Notes: generated by a model from the sequence alone, not told the origin. A stretch of DNA of 64,000 bases from an uncultured Methanomethylovorans sp. (GCF_963678545.1 NZ_OY782870.1:744001-808000); one strand, 5' to 3'; numbered from the stretch's first letter, positions 35,931-46,404 are shown. Made by a program: numbers and translations.

Positions 35931-37108
35931 CTGTCCCTCGAAAATATGTGTACTACAGCAGTGGCACCTGACCCTCCCACATTGTGGGTCATACCTATCT
36001 CAGCTCCGTCCACCTGGCGTTTTCCAGCATCTCCACGTAGTTGCTCGACGATTTCCGCAGCTTGCTTGATGCCAGTGGCACCCACAGGGTGGCCACATGC
36101 TTTAAGTCCGCCGGAGGTGTTCACAGGTATCTTTCCTCCGATAGCTGTGTTTCCTTCTTCGGTAAACTTGCCCCCTTCTCCTTTCTTGACAAAGCCAAGG
36201 TCTTCGATAGCGCATATCTCTGCAATGGTAAAGCAGTCATGCACTTCTACCAAGTCTATGTCATTAGGTGTTAGCTTTGCCATCTTGAAGGCCCTTTTAC
36301 TTGCTTCTACTGTAGCATCCAGGGTTGTGATGTCCCTGCGATCGTGAAGAGCAATGGTATCGCTGGCCTGGCTTGTGGCTTTTACGTAAATGGGTGTATC
36401 CGTATATTTATGAGCAATATCTGCAGGTGCAAGTATAACGGCTGCCGCTCCATCGGTAATGGGCGAGCAGTCAAATATATGGAGTGGATCGGCCACCATA
36501 ATGGATCTGAGAACGTCTTCCACACTTATCTTGTTGCGATACTGTGCTATGGGATTATGCATACCGTTAGCGTGATTCTTCACAGCTACCTGTGCCATCT
36601 GCTCGCTGGTTGTGCCGTACTTATGCATGTGCAACTTTGCTATCATAGCATAAAGTCCCGGGAAAGTTGCTCCCATTATGCCTTCCCATTCTCTGTCTGC
36701 TGCAGCTGCAAGGGCAGTCGATGCGCTTGAAGCTGAAATATCTGTCATTTTCTCCACACCAGCAGCAACAACTATGTCCTCATATCCAGATGCTACTGCA
36801 TGTATGCCTTGTCTGAGGGCTAATCCCCCGGAAGCACAGGCTGCTTCTACTCTGGTTGCTGGTACATGGAGCTCCTTTGCAAGTCCGGCATAGTCTGCTA
36901 TTAAAGCGCCTATATGTTCCTGTTCTATGAATTGGCCACCGCTCATGTTACCGACTATGATCGCATCTATTTCTTCTCCGGTAACTCTGGCATCTTCCAG
37001 AGCACCGACACCGGCTTCGGTTATAATGTCCCTTAAAGAAACTTCCCAGTTTTCTCCAAATCTGGTGGTTTTTACACCAATGATCGCTACATCTCTCATT
37101 TGTTTCAC
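35927..37108 (-). CDS. Acetyl-CoA acetyltransferase (thiolase) of the mevalonate pathway
   Basis: A 393-residue thiolase that condenses two acetyl-CoA to acetoacetyl-Co[14 protein letters not shown] holds the nucleophilic Cys; the C-terminal [14 protein letters not shown] has the catalytic His. The second catalytic Cys of classical thiolases is replaced in the archaeal SCP2-type group ([13 protein letters not shown]). Complex partners are the DUF35 protein (overlap 4) and HMG-CoA synthase (1 base upstream). Starts the route to archaeal isoprenoid lipids. Confidence 0.94.
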   Translation of the reverse strand: MKQMRDVAIIGVKTTRFGENWEVSLRDIITEAGVGALEDARVTGEEIDAIIVGNMSGGQFIEQEHIGALIADYAGLAKELHVPATRVEAACASGGLALRQGIHAVASGYEDIVVAAGVEKMTDISASSASTALAAAADREWEGIMGATFPGLYAMIAKLHMHKYGTTSEQMAQVAVKNHANGMHNPIAQYRNKISVEDVLRSIMVADPLHIFDCSPITDGAAAVILAPADIAHKYTDTPIYVKATSQASDTIALHDRRDITTLDATVEASKRAFKMAKLTPNDIDLVEVHDCFTIAEICAIEDLGFVKKGEGGKFTEEGNTAIGGKIPVNTSGGLKACGHPVGATGIKQAAEIVEQLRGDAGKRQVDGAEIGMTHNVGGSGATAVVHIFSRDR

Positions 37109-37109
37109 C

Positions 37110-38168
37110 TCATGCCAGTCTTATTTTTCCCTTGTGTTTTGCATATGTTGCATAATCTACATATATTGGATTCGCTAGGAGTTCCAGTACAGTGGGGGCC
37201 TTATTGTGTATTTCTTCTATCTTGTCAGTTACTGTGAAACTAAACGCATCTGCTCCGGCACCTGATCCAAAAGCGGTGGCAAAGATCCTATCCCCGGGTT
37301 TTGCCTGGTCAAGAGTTGCAGCAATTCCCATCATACATGATCCTGAATATGTGTTACCAAGCTTTGGAACAACTAGGCCTGGTTTTATCTGTTCCTTGCT
37401 AAAACCCAGCATGGATGCTGCACGGGATGGGAATTTACCGTTTGGCTGGTGGAAAACCGCATAATCATAATCCTCTGGTTTGGTATCCATTTTTTCCATA
37501 AGTCCTTTTGCTGCATGTGTGACATGCTTGAAGTATCCAGGCTCACCGGTGAAACGTCCTCCGTGTTCAGGGTATGGCATGCCTTCCCGTCTCCAGAAGT
37601 CAGGTGTGTCAGTGGTAAAGGAGTATGTGTCTTCAATGACTGCTACAAATTCAGACTCCTTGCTGCCTATTATGAAGGCTACACCTCCGGCAGCTGCAGT
37701 ATATTCAAGGGCATCTCCAGGTGCTCCCTGTGCAACATCAGCTCCTATTGCCAATCCCAAGTCTATCATTTTTGACTGCACAAGTCCCATGCATGTTTGT
37801 ATGGCAGCAGTTCCGGCCTTGCAAGCAAATTCATAATCTGCAGCTGTAAGGACGGGGGTGGCTTCTACAGCTTCTGCGACTATGGTACTGGTAGGTTTTA
37901 CAGCATAAGGGTGGCTTTCAGATCCAGTGTATACTGCTCCTATTCTTTGGGCATTGATCCCTGATCTCTTTACTGCATATCTTGCAGCTTCTACTGCAAT
38001 AGTGGCTGTGTCCTCATCAAAATCAGGTAATGATTTTTCGTATACCATAAGACCTGATTTCAGGCTGTTAGCGTCATCGCCCCAAACCCGGGCGATCTCG
38101 TCCACTTTGATCCTATATCTTGGAATATAGGCTCCGTATGAGACTATCCCTGCACTCATTTCTTTCAC
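37110..38168 (-). CDS. Hydroxymethylglutaryl-CoA synthase
   Basis: A 352-residue enzyme that condenses acetyl-CoA with acetoacetyl-CoA. The nucleophilic Cys is in [13 protein letters not shown] near 112; [14 protein letters not shown] carries the catalytic His and [12 protein letters not shown] closes the fold. Archaeal length. The gene lies between the XRE regulator (16 bases) and thiolase, forming the regulator-HMGS-thiolase-DUF35 cluster. Confidence 0.95.
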   Translation of the reverse strand: MKEMSAGIVSYGAYIPRYRIKVDEIARVWGDDANSLKSGLMVYEKSLPDFDEDTATIAVEAARYAVKRSGINAQRIGAVYTGSESHPYAVKPTSTIVAEAVEATPVLTAADYEFACKAGTAAIQTCMGLVQSKMIDLGLAIGADVAQGAPGDALEYTAAAGGVAFIIGSKESEFVAVIEDTYSFTTDTPDFWRREGMPYPEHGGRFTGEPGYFKHVTHAAKGLMEKMDTKPEDYDYAVFHQPNGKFPSRAASMLGFSKEQIKPGLVVPKLGNTYSGSCMMGIAATLDQAKPGDRIFATAFGSGAGADAFSFTVTDKIEEIHNKAPTVLELLANPIYVDYATYAKHKGKIRLA

Positions 38169-38184
38169 CGATATTATGTAAGTG

Positions 38185-38946
38185 TTATTCCATTATGTGG
38201 TACTGGCTGTATTTTTTAAGATTTTCGATCAATTGATCAATATCCATTGTGGTGGCTAAAAGAGGCAACCTGTCAATCTCTGCCATCTTCTTTGCCATGG
38301 GATCTAGTTCGTTACCTCTAAGTCCGTGTATCACTACAGCACCTGGCTTTAGATTTGTGACCCTTATGGCTACAAGCGGCGATTTCCCGGTTGTCACCTT
38401 TGTGAATATCATGGCTCTTTCGGTACTCCATCCATAAAGTTTCTGAAATTCATGGGATGAAAGTTCGAGAATGGCTTTTTGGCTGTCAACCACTGTAAAC
38501 CCATAAAGGGGTTTTTCTATGCCCCTATTTACAAAATCAGCTTCTATAAGGCTTGCCAATTTGGCAAGTTGCATAGGAAAAGTGTACTCGTAGGTTGCAT
38601 AGACAGCTCTTGAAGTGTTGTCTGAGAAAAGTATGCTTTCATAGGAATGTATCTTCTGTCCGCCTCTCAGTGAGTCTATTTCCAGTAATGCCTCAACGAT
38701 CCTGCTTACTATTAGCGTACCAGGGGATTTTCTCCTTCCACTTTCATAATCACTTATAACGGAAGGGGATACTCCAAGATAGCCTGACAGGTCCGTTTGG
38801 GGTATCTCGAAGTTAAGCCTCCATTTTTTCAGAGCTTCACCTGGTTTCTCTGAAAGTGTTATTTCACCGGCCATCTTTTCTGCGAGACGTTGGCGTATAT
38901 TCTCACGAGATGCATTGTCAGCCATTTCATATTCTAAACGAGACAT
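38185..38946 (-). CDS. XRE-type transcriptional regulator of the mevalonate cluster
   Basis: A 253-residue archaeal regulator. The HTH (about 39-75) is clear: [35 protein letters not shown]. The C-terminal 150 residues are a separate domain that may sense a ligand. A second ATG at 38925 better fits homologue starts and the TATA-like run (38948-38957), which is too close to 38946 for a leadered transcript. First gene of the operon, so it may control isoprenoid synthesis and itself (inference). Confidence 0.88.
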   Translation of the reverse strand: MSRLEYEMADNASRENIRQRLAEKMAGEITLSEKPGEALKKWRLNFEIPQTDLSGYLGVSPSVISDYESGRRKSPGTLIVSRIVEALLEIDSLRGGQKIHSYESILFSDNTSRAVYATYEYTFPMQLAKLASLIEADFVNRGIEKPLYGFTVVDSQKAILELSSHEFQKLYGWSTERAMIFTKVTTGKSPLVAIRVTNLKPGAVVIHGLRGNELDPMAKKMAEIDRLPLLATTMDIDQLIENLKKYSQYHIME

Positions 38947-39056
38947 ACTTATATATATTTAACGAATGTCGAATCGTTGATTGACGAACAAAGGCAATTA
39001 ATCAGCTTTAGTTGTATTTACTTATTTATATTATAACCAATCTATATTATAAATAC

Positions 39057-39875
39057 ATGTCTCCCAATAATGCTGAACAAAACATAAACGTCTCAGACAT
39101 AGTATTGTATCTCAAATGTCCAAGAAAAGTATACTATACAAAACGTTCCCCTCTAACTAGGTCAAAAGATGATGTTTCCTATGTTAAGCATCTTCTCCTT
39201 AAGGAACTTGGGTTGAGATATCCCCAGCTCTTGGAGCATTTTTCGTCAAAAGCCGATAATAAGAAAGACAAAATCCAAAGTGTATTTAATGAGGCGTCTG
39301 CTGAATTAAGCATCATATATGCTTCTGAATTTGAGGGTGTTTCAGAAACAACAGTATCAGAAGCCATTGAGGATGTGAATGCCTGTCTTGGAGATATTGC
39401 CTGTAATATGGCAGAGATGCTTGAGGATGCTGGCAACCTTTCTTTGGCAAAGGCGTTGTGCGGCATGGAAGTGCAACCTGTGTTATATGGATCTAAATTA
39501 AAAGTTTCAGGAATGCCTGCGGGTATGGTTGAGCTTGAAGGCTCACATATTCCGGTGATCGTCAAGACTGGCAAGTGCCCAGAATATGGAGTGTGGGCAG
39601 ATGACCGGCTTCATCTGGCCGCATTTTCAATGCTTGTGCAGGAGATCCATGGTCGACCTAATGATGATGGAATCGTCATTTATTCAAGATCTGGTTGTAT
39701 AAGACCTGTAAAGATAAGGGCAAATGATAGAAGGCAGGTTCTTGGTGTGTGTAGCAACATCAAAAAGATCAAAGAAGGTTTTCTGCCTGAAAGAAAAGAG
39801 ATACCTCTATGCTATGACTGTGAATATCTCGAAAGCTGTGATGTAAAGTCATCCCTTGCATCTAAGTTCTTCTGA
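39057..39875 (+). CDS. Solo Cas4-like PD-(D/E)XK nuclease with Fe-S cysteines
   Basis: A 272-residue protein of the Cas4/RecB (DUF83) group, whose members are 5'-3' exonucleases with a 4Fe-4S cluster. VSDIVLYLKCPRKVYY gives the first Cys near residue 20; CYDCEYLESC near the end supplies three more. GSHIPVIVKTGKCP fits the strand holding the catalytic Asp/Lys (DxK region, here partly altered). No cas1, cas2 or CRISPR array is near. The ATG at 39057 is used; an earlier ATG at 39012 adds an unusual hydrophobic leader. Ends in a terminator hairpin. Confidence 0.8.
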   Translation: MSPNNAEQNINVSDIVLYLKCPRKVYYTKRSPLTRSKDDVSYVKHLLLKELGLRYPQLLEHFSSKADNKKDKIQSVFNEASAELSIIYASEFEGVSETTVSEAIEDVNACLGDIACNMAEMLEDAGNLSLAKALCGMEVQPVLYGSKLKVSGMPAGMVELEGSHIPVIVKTGKCPEYGVWADDRLHLAAFSMLVQEIHGRPNDDGIVIYSRSGCIRPVKIRANDRRQVLGVCSNIKKIKEGFLPERKEIPLCYDCEYLESCDVKSSLASKFF

Positions 39876-39900
39876 TCTTCGATCAGATTCCTTATTTTTT
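39871..39900 (+). terminator. Terminator after the Cas4-like gene
   Basis: TCTGATC (39871-39877), loop TTC, GATCAGA (39881-39887), then TTCCTTATTTTTT. The stem includes the gene's stop codon. Confidence 0.7.
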
Positions 39901-39976
39901 AAGTTGCCATCTTGCTTATATCCAATCAATGCCATCCATAGGCTGTTAAACAGAATTCGCGTTTTTTGGTAAGAAC

Positions 39977-41263
39977 ATGAAATTCATTGACAAACTTTTC
40001 GGAAAGAAGAAGGCAGAAAATCCTTCTCTCAAGTTAAAGATCGATGAGATTCCTCAGTTCATCTCAGAAGAATCTGAAAAAGAGTTCAATGAACTGAAAC
40101 CCTTTATCCTCAACAAGTATAAAGAGATTAATTCCTCAATTGGTGCGATCCCTGAGGTTATAGACAGTCTCCTTACTGCCGAAGTCGTTGAAAGTGCTAA
40201 CAAAAGAGTGGAAAAAGTAGGGGATGCCAACAAGGATAATCTAGTTAATAACCTGCGATCAATAATTGAAAAAGTAGTAACTCCTGAGGATACTTCTCTT
40301 CAGAGTGCTTTTGAATTCTGTATAATTACCAAATCCACTCTTAAAACTGTTCTTGAAAACACGCATAAAAGCCAGCTTTATATCAAAGCCATCTATCCTG
40401 AGGAATCACAGAAGATCATATCTGCATTATCAAGCCTTGAAGATCGGGTAGATGAATTGTTAGTGCCTCTTAGGAATAAAAAGGCTAGAATGGATTCCTT
40501 TGATAAATTTTCTGAGGAAATCTCAAACTACAATAAAATGAAAAAGCATATTCATGAGAGCCAGACTAAGGTAGGGCAATTTGAATCCAGAATCGCATCA
40601 ATGAAAAAAGATATTCTTGATGCTAAGAACAGGCTTAATGAACTCGAAAACAGCCGGGAATTTGAAAGGGCAAAGCAACTTGAGGATGAGGTTAGTAATC
40701 TCAAAGAGCAGTTATCAGATGTCGATCACAATATTCAGAGGTTATTCTCTCCTATGTCTAAGGTCTTTTCCAGAATGGAAAAGCAGGATAAAAGTGAGAT
40801 ATGTGTGCTTTCTCCAGAGCACAGGCAGATTCTTGAAAAGATCACTCATGATCCGGCTTCTGCTCTTGAGCATGATCTTGATTCTTTTTTTGCCGAGGTC
40901 AAACCCAGAATAGAGAACGGAAGTCTTGGCCTTAAAGATCAGATGTGTGAAAAAGCCCTGCAGCAGGTAGAGAAACTGCACAATTCCAAAGACCTTGCAT
41001 CTCTAAGAGAAAAACGAAAGGAATACTCATTGCAGCTTGAAAGTGCAATGAATGAGTTGAACAGTCTGAGCGTTTACAGGGACAAGGAACAGCTTGTAAA
41101 ACAGATATCCCGCGATGAGCACATGCTAAAAACCCTCGAAGAGGATCTGGATATGGAAAAGAAGCACCTCGATTCTCTTACGGCAGAATGTCAGCTTTTG
41201 AGATCAGGTCTGAGTAAGGAAATTAAAGGGCTTTTCGAAAAGGATATTGAGATAGAATATTGA
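39977..41263 (+). CDS. Large coiled-coil protein, unknown
   Basis: I do not recognise this 428-residue protein. It begins MKFIDKLFGKKK, an amphipathic basic end that may contact membrane or nucleic acid, then is almost wholly helical with heptad patterns at about 185-255 and 330-415; a non-coil segment with SPEHRQILEKI lies between (about 280-325). No membrane segment, no Walker motif, so it is not an SMC ATPase. It follows the Cas4-like gene by 100 bases with a terminator between. Confidence 0.7.
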   Translation: MKFIDKLFGKKKAENPSLKLKIDEIPQFISEESEKEFNELKPFILNKYKEINSSIGAIPEVIDSLLTAEVVESANKRVEKVGDANKDNLVNNLRSIIEKVVTPEDTSLQSAFEFCIITKSTLKTVLENTHKSQLYIKAIYPEESQKIISALSSLEDRVDELLVPLRNKKARMDSFDKFSEEISNYNKMKKHIHESQTKVGQFESRIASMKKDILDAKNRLNELENSREFERAKQLEDEVSNLKEQLSDVDHNIQRLFSPMSKVFSRMEKQDKSEICVLSPEHRQILEKITHDPASALEHDLDSFFAEVKPRIENGSLGLKDQMCEKALQQVEKLHNSKDLASLREKRKEYSLQLESAMNELNSLSVYRDKEQLVKQISRDEHMLKTLEEDLDMEKKHLDSLTAECQLLRSGLSKEIKGLFEKDIEIEY

Positions 41264-41398
41264 GATGTGAGAAAATCCATCCCCAATGATCTTTATGTCC
41301 CATTATACAATTTTTAAACGACACTATACACAATGTTAATAGTTAAAATCACTATGGAAGATGTGGCATTTCCCAGATGCCTAATGCCACTTCTCCAA

Positions 41399-42025
41399 TT
41401 ATTTATTTACGTTGCCTCCCTCATTTTCTTTTTCATAATTGACTGCAATCCAGATGAGGGATAAACCAAAAAATAAAAGACCCAATACATTGGAAAACCA
41501 CAAATAAGCAGCATAATTTTGGTATTGCTTAACTATTAACTGAATAATTGTAGCAATAGTGATACAAGCAACTGTAAACGCAGATATTCTAATTGGAACA
41601 TACATCTTTCTTTTCGTATCCTTCGGCACTGAAAGTGCAAATGATAATGAGGACAGAGCAAAGAATATTTCTATAGACCTTACAACAGAATTTTGGTCTA
41701 AAAGATGGGAAGTGTCATATTGTCTAATTAAAGAAAAAGGGATTTCACCATATAATATAGCACCATCTCTTAAAAAACTGATTAATATCATTCCAATGAA
41801 CAATGGCAATCCTAGGTACCAAGTAGAAGAACGTGTTCTGATATAATTGAGATATAATATCAGACCAATTGTAGGAATGATTAATGAAAACAGGTATTTA
41901 GAGATTAGATATAAAATATCCGATGAGTAAAAGAAGGATATGATATTCGAAATCCACATCGCTAAGAATGTAAACGATATAAGAATTAAGTAAAACTCAG
42001 GACTTTTTATAAATTTTATATTCAT
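41399..42025 (-). CDS. Polytopic membrane protein, unknown
   Basis: A 208-residue protein with about six hydrophobic helices (first at 11-31, last near 175-195) and a charged C-terminal NYEKENEGGN tail. No conserved motif recognised; possible sensor or scaffold. Low-GC and Ile/Phe-rich. GGAGG at 42030-42034 on the minus strand precedes the ATG at 42025. Confidence 0.65.
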   Translation of the reverse strand: MNIKFIKSPEFYLILISFTFLAMWISNIISFFYSSDILYLISKYLFSLIIPTIGLILYLNYIRTRSSTWYLGLPLFIGMILISFLRDGAILYGEIPFSLIRQYDTSHLLDQNSVVRSIEIFFALSSLSFALSVPKDTKRKMYVPIRISAFTVACITIATIIQLIVKQYQNYAAYLWFSNVLGLLFFGLSLIWIAVNYEKENEGGNVNK

Positions 42026-42105
42026 CTATTCCTCCATTAGATATCTAAAAGGAGGTAAGCTAGTATGAAGAGATTTAATCATAATAACTTACACCCCTTA
42101 CATAC

Positions 42106-43275
42106 TTATGTTTTTATATAGGCTGCCAATCCCCTGTTATATTTTGCTGTTTGGCGTATGACCTTACTTGTTATATACCACACATCACTATTTTTATTGA
42201 GTGCAGCTTGCGATGGGTCTTTAGTCACTTGTGTCCATAAAGTGTTATAATACTGATTACTATAACTGGCTAGATTTTTCGCTGCGGTTGAGGGGTCAGT
42301 AACGCTAATGGTGACAGTATTAGAAGAAACAATATCTCTAAATTTAAATCCAGAAGCCCAATTATTCATAACATAAGTCTCATATGCAGAATGTGCCGCT
42401 GAATTGAAAGCTTGAGGTATTTCCCCATCGGTATGCATTGGATTACCCACATCTGAGAGATAATGGCTTGAAATTCCAAGATTCAAAAATGCAGTATTTT
42501 TGTCACTTGCATAACTATTTTTTGCAGATGTTGCATAGAGAAGGCATTTTCCTGGTGCACTGCCTAGATATGGAATATGTGGTCGATAATAATGGTTGTA
42601 ATATCTTGCCGGTATCGTGTCAGTGGAGTCGGGATCATTAGCATGATTCTTGGCTGTAGTTGCCCAATTTGTGTTGCTATATACTCCCTTTACACCATAA
42701 TATATGAGATCTCCATGTACATTTGTATCTGTACCAGTTCCAGCCCAGTTAACAATAATTCCTCTATTAATTCCTTCATCAACATAGGCTTCTACAAGAT
42801 ATTCATCCAATGCAGTTCCTATTTTAGTGAGAGTAGGATAATCATCTGTAGTAATTTTATCAGGAAATCTGCTCCAAATATCTTTCATTGACTCTTCCAT
42901 TTCCTGTTTTTCAGCATCTGTGCATGAAAAATTACCAATGTGCCTAAGTATGGCCTGCTGTGTTTCAGCATCTGCAGAAACCATTGGACTGTATGGTGCT
43001 TGTTTGATCACTTCAGGCAAACTTTGCAGGTATCTTACCCTAGACTCAACCTTTAATATCTTTTCAGCATCAAAACCCTTTTTGGAATAATAGTTAATAT
43101 CATCTTGAGTAATATTGTATTTTGCCAATTGAACTTTAGCATTTTCCATTTTTGCATCTTTACTCGTATCTTGTACATTTGCATCTTGCGCGCTCACAGC
43201 TGGCACAAATAACGTAGCCAACATCACCATCGCCATTAAAAGCGAAGTTATTCTAATTCTTTTAAACAATTTCAT
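42106..43275 (-). CDS. Secreted zinc-dependent phospholipase C/S1-P1 nuclease-like protein
   Basis: A 389-residue exported protein: a signal peptide (1-29, KRIRITSLLMAMVMLATLFVPAVSA), a 110-residue helical prodomain-like part, then a domain with LGISSHYLSDVGNPMHTDGE and HSAYETYV. The His/Asp/Glu spacing matches the trinuclear-zinc site of phospholipase C and P1 nuclease. Substrate unknown. GAGGT (minus, 43281-43285) is the ribosome binding site. A leader of about 125 bases with two hairpins precedes it. Confidence 0.8.
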   Translation of the reverse strand: MKLFKRIRITSLLMAMVMLATLFVPAVSAQDANVQDTSKDAKMENAKVQLAKYNITQDDINYYSKKGFDAEKILKVESRVRYLQSLPEVIKQAPYSPMVSADAETQQAILRHIGNFSCTDAEKQEMEESMKDIWSRFPDKITTDDYPTLTKIGTALDEYLVEAYVDEGINRGIIVNWAGTGTDTNVHGDLIYYGVKGVYSNTNWATTAKNHANDPDSTDTIPARYYNHYYRPHIPYLGSAPGKCLLYATSAKNSYASDKNTAFLNLGISSHYLSDVGNPMHTDGEIPQAFNSAAHSAYETYVMNNWASGFKFRDIVSSNTVTISVTDPSTAAKNLASYSNQYYNTLWTQVTKDPSQAALNKNSDVWYITSKVIRQTAKYNRGLAAYIKT

Positions 43276-43743
43276 TTTCTTACCTCATTTCCGTTACTTA
43301 AGAGGCAAGGCGACGTAAGTTTTAAGCAACATCAAAACAAACTATAACCTTGCCTTTGGGCAGTAGGGGTTCAAGTGTTCCGTCAAGATCTCTGAACCCC
43401 TTACACAAAGCACAATATTTGTTAAAGGTTATATAGTTAATGTGTTTGCAAATCATTTTTGCACCTAGGAAAAAAAATCACTTATTCTTTTTCATTAAGA
43501 ATCAGATCGTGCAATAATATCTAAAACTATACTTATTGTATTCTTTGTGTAACTATTTATTCAGTGTCTAATGCATGCTAATTTTCTTGAGAATATTTAA
43601 GTTCCTATCTCTTTCCTCTGTGCATTAGCTCCATTATCTATTGACTATAGCACTTTTCATATATTCACGAATAAATGTGGCAATAACTTTTCTCCTCTCC
43701 ATGAAAGCACTAAAATAGTACCACACAGATAAACCACAGCACC
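43276..43743. other. Long intergenic region, no gene
   Basis: 468 bases without a credible gene. The left part is the structured leader of the phospholipase-like gene; a minus-strand TATA-like box lies near 43428-43435. The right part is A/T-rich upstream DNA of mutS. Confidence 0.6.
43303..43401 (-). promoter_or_regulatory. Two-hairpin structured leader of the phospholipase-like gene
   Basis: In the transcript, AGGGGTTCA/TGAACCCCT (arms at 43393-43401 and 43365-43373) forms a 9-bp stem, followed by AGGCAAGG/CCTTGCCT (arms 43348-43355 and 43303-43310), an 8-bp stem with a 37-base loop. A TATA-like TATATAAC on the minus strand (43428-43435) would start transcription near the first stem. Possible riboswitch, RNA thermometer or stability element. 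Confidence 0.5.
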
Positions 43744-46404
43744 ATGAGCAAGATGACCCCCGCCATGCACCAGTACTATACGGCAAAGAAAGAGTATAGT
43801 GATGCCCTGATCTTTTTCAGGATGGGGGATTTTTACGAGTCTTTCGGGGAGGATGCGAAAACCATTGCCAAGGAGCTGGAGATCACTCTCACTACCCGGG
43901 GCAAAGGAGAGGATGGCAAGAACATGCCCCTTGCAGGTATACCGTACCATGCCATTGATACATATCTGCCCCGCCTCATCAAGAAAGGCTACAAGGTTGC
44001 TATCTGTGAGCAGCTCGAAGATCCCAAATTAGCCAAAGGCGTTGTGAAACGGGGTGTTGTGCGTGTTGTCACACCCGGCACAGCCATAGACCCATCCATG
44101 TTCAGCGATGCCACTAACAATTATCTCATGGCACTATCAGGGAAGAATGACGATTTCGGCGTGTCTTTCCTGGATGTATCTACAGGCGAATTCATGGCAA
44201 CCCAGTTCTTCGATGAGCCACCTTATGACAGGATAGCCAGTGAAGTAGCTCGCATGCTGCCTGCTGAATGCATAGTTCCGCTGCATCTGTACGGGAACGA
44301 ACATCTAATGCAGCGTCTTGAAGAATTGAGGGTAATTGTGCATGAATTCGATGAAATTGCCTTCGATACCACCAACGCACGGGAACATCTCAAGCAGCAT
44401 TTCGGTGTTTCTACTCTGGAAGGCATGGGTTGTGATTCTCTTCCCCAGGCAATAGCCGCTGCAGGTGCTGCACTTAACTATGCCATTACCACCCAGATGA
44501 GGGAATTGGGGCATGTGCAATCCCTTTCCACATATTCCGAATCCGAGTTCATGATCCTGGATTCCATCACCCTGCGCAATCTTGAGATTGTGCATAATGT
44601 TCGGGGCGAATGTAATGATACATCCCTCCTTAAGATACTGGACCAGACCAGTACACCCATGGGCGGCAGGATGCTGAAGAAATGGATACTAAAGCCTCTG
44701 ATCTCAGTGAGTGAGATAAATGAACGCCTGGATGCTGTGGAAGAACTCTCTGGTAAGACTTTGGTCCGTTTTGATGTACGCTCTCATCTTGCCTACGTGA
44801 AGGATATCGAGAGGCTTGTAGGCAGGGTAATGTATGGCAATTCCAATGCAAGGGATCTGGTTGCATTGAAATTGTCTATGGAGGCAGTACCTTTGCTCAT
44901 ACAGTGTGTGGGAGATGATGTTTCTTCCAGTTTTATCAGATACATAATTGAGGAACTGCAGGGTTTTGAAGAACTCAGCTCCCTCGTGGAACTCATAGGC
45001 AAGGCAATTGCTGAGGAGCCGCCATTAAGTGTACGGGAAGGGGGCATGATCAGACCCGGCTACAATACAGAACTTGACAAGCTCAAAGACATGTCCCACA
45101 ATGGCAAGAAGTGGGTGGCAGATTTCCAGCAGAAAGAGCGTGAACGGACAGGTATCAAATCCCTGAAAGTCGGGTACAATAGAGTATTCGGTTACTACCT
45201 GGAGGTCACCAGTTCCAACAGCTCGCAGGTGCCGGATGATTACATCCGCAAACAGACCATGGTCAATGCCGAACGTTTCTACACGCCGGAACTTAAGGAA
45301 ATGGAGACTTCCATCCTCACTGCAGATGAGAAGGCACATGCTCTGGAACATGAACTGCTGAGCGAGATCAATGCGACTGTTGCTTCCTATTCAAAACAGT
45401 TGCAAAGGGCTGCTTTTCTTATAGGGCAATTCGATGTACTGGTGAATCTGGCAGAGGTGGCTGTGCATAATAATTTTGTCAGGCCGGCAGTTACAAGCGA
45501 TTGCAGGATACTCATCAGGGATGGGAGGCATCCAGTAGTGGAAAGTACTGTTCCCGGTGGCTTCGTGCCTAATGATACTGAGATCGATTGCGAGGACAAC
45601 CAGTTTCTGCTCATCACAGGTCCCAACATGGCAGGAAAATCCACATACATGCGCCAGACAGCGCTCATCGTTATCATGGCCCAGGTAGGCTCTTTTGTGC
45701 CTGCTTCACATGCTTCCATAGGTATAGTGGACAGGGTTTTTACAAGGGTCGGAGCCTTTGATGACCTTGCCAGCGGGCAAAGCACTTTCATGGTGGAGAT
45801 GGTGGAGCTTGCCAATATCCTTAACAATTCCACTCCAAAAAGCCTGGTACTGCTAGATGAGATTGGCAGGGGTACGAGCACTTACGACGGGTACAGTATT
45901 GCAAAGGCTGTTGTAGAATACATTCATAATAAGAGTAAGGTGGGCGTGAGGTCTATGTTTGCCACTCACTACCATCAGCTCACTGAAATGGAAGGTGCTC
46001 TCAAGCGTGTGAAAAACCTGCATATAGCGGTAAAAGAGGAAGGGGATGACCTGGTGTTCCTACGTAAGATTGTGCCAGGGGCCACTGACAGGAGCTACGG
46101 TATTCATGTGGCAAGGCTTGCAGGTGTGCCACATGCTGTCACTTCCCGGGCAAAGGAAGTGCTCAGGGAGATAGAAAGTGAGAGTGCTATCAACCGTGAA
46201 GGCAGGCCAAAGAAAGGCAAGGGCAAGAGTACTGCCAGATATACTCAGCTCATGCTGTTCGATGGCGGGAGTTCACCAAAAGCTGATGTAAAGCACCCCG
46301 TACTGGAGGAGCTGAAATCGCTTGATGTTAATACTCTTACTCCTATGGATGCCCTGAACAGGCTTAATAGCCTTAAGAAATTACTGGATGAAAGTGGGGA
46401 TTGA
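43744..46404 (+). CDS. mutS: DNA mismatch repair protein MutS
   Basis: An 886-residue mismatch sensor. FFRMGDFYESFGEDA near the N-terminus holds the Phe-X-Glu mismatch-reading motif; the C-terminal ATPase has Walker A GPNMAGKST, DEIGRGTS and FATHYH. Full length of bacterial MutS1; in archaea this gene is limited to mesophilic lineages such as Methanosarcina and was gained from bacteria. Overlaps or abuts mutL. Confidence 0.97.
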   Translation: MSKMTPAMHQYYTAKKEYSDALIFFRMGDFYESFGEDAKTIAKELEITLTTRGKGEDGKNMPLAGIPYHAIDTYLPRLIKKGYKVAICEQLEDPKLAKGVVKRGVVRVVTPGTAIDPSMFSDATNNYLMALSGKNDDFGVSFLDVSTGEFMATQFFDEPPYDRIASEVARMLPAECIVPLHLYGNEHLMQRLEELRVIVHEFDEIAFDTTNAREHLKQHFGVSTLEGMGCDSLPQAIAAAGAALNYAITTQMRELGHVQSLSTYSESEFMILDSITLRNLEIVHNVRGECNDTSLLKILDQTSTPMGGRMLKKWILKPLISVSEINERLDAVEELSGKTLVRFDVRSHLAYVKDIERLVGRVMYGNSNARDLVALKLSMEAVPLLIQCVGDDVSSSFIRYIIEELQGFEELSSLVELIGKAIAEEPPLSVREGGMIRPGYNTELDKLKDMSHNGKKWVADFQQKERERTGIKSLKVGYNRVFGYYLEVTSSNSSQVPDDYIRKQTMVNAERFYTPELKEMETSILTADEKAHALEHELLSEINATVASYSKQLQRAAFLIGQFDVLVNLAEVAVHNNFVRPAVTSDCRILIRDGRHPVVESTVPGGFVPNDTEIDCEDNQFLLITGPNMAGKSTYMRQTALIVIMAQVGSFVPASHASIGIVDRVFTRVGAFDDLASGQSTFMVEMVELANILNNSTPKSLVLLDEIGRGTSTYDGYSIAKAVVEYIHNKSKVGVRSMFATHYHQLTEMEGALKRVKNLHIAVKEEGDDLVFLRKIVPGATDRSYGIHVARLAGVPHAVTSRAKEVLREIESESAINREGRPKKGKGKSTARYTQLMLFDGGSSPKADVKHPVLEELKSLDVNTLTPMDALNRLNSLKKLLDESGD

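Noticed and set aside
39012..39056. Extended N-terminus of the Cas4-like protein
   Set aside because: The added MYLLIYIITNLYY residues are unlike the family and coincide with A/T-rich promoter DNA.
39012..41263. CRISPR-Cas locus around the Cas4-like gene
   Set aside because: No repeat-spacer array and no cas1, cas2 or effector genes nearby.
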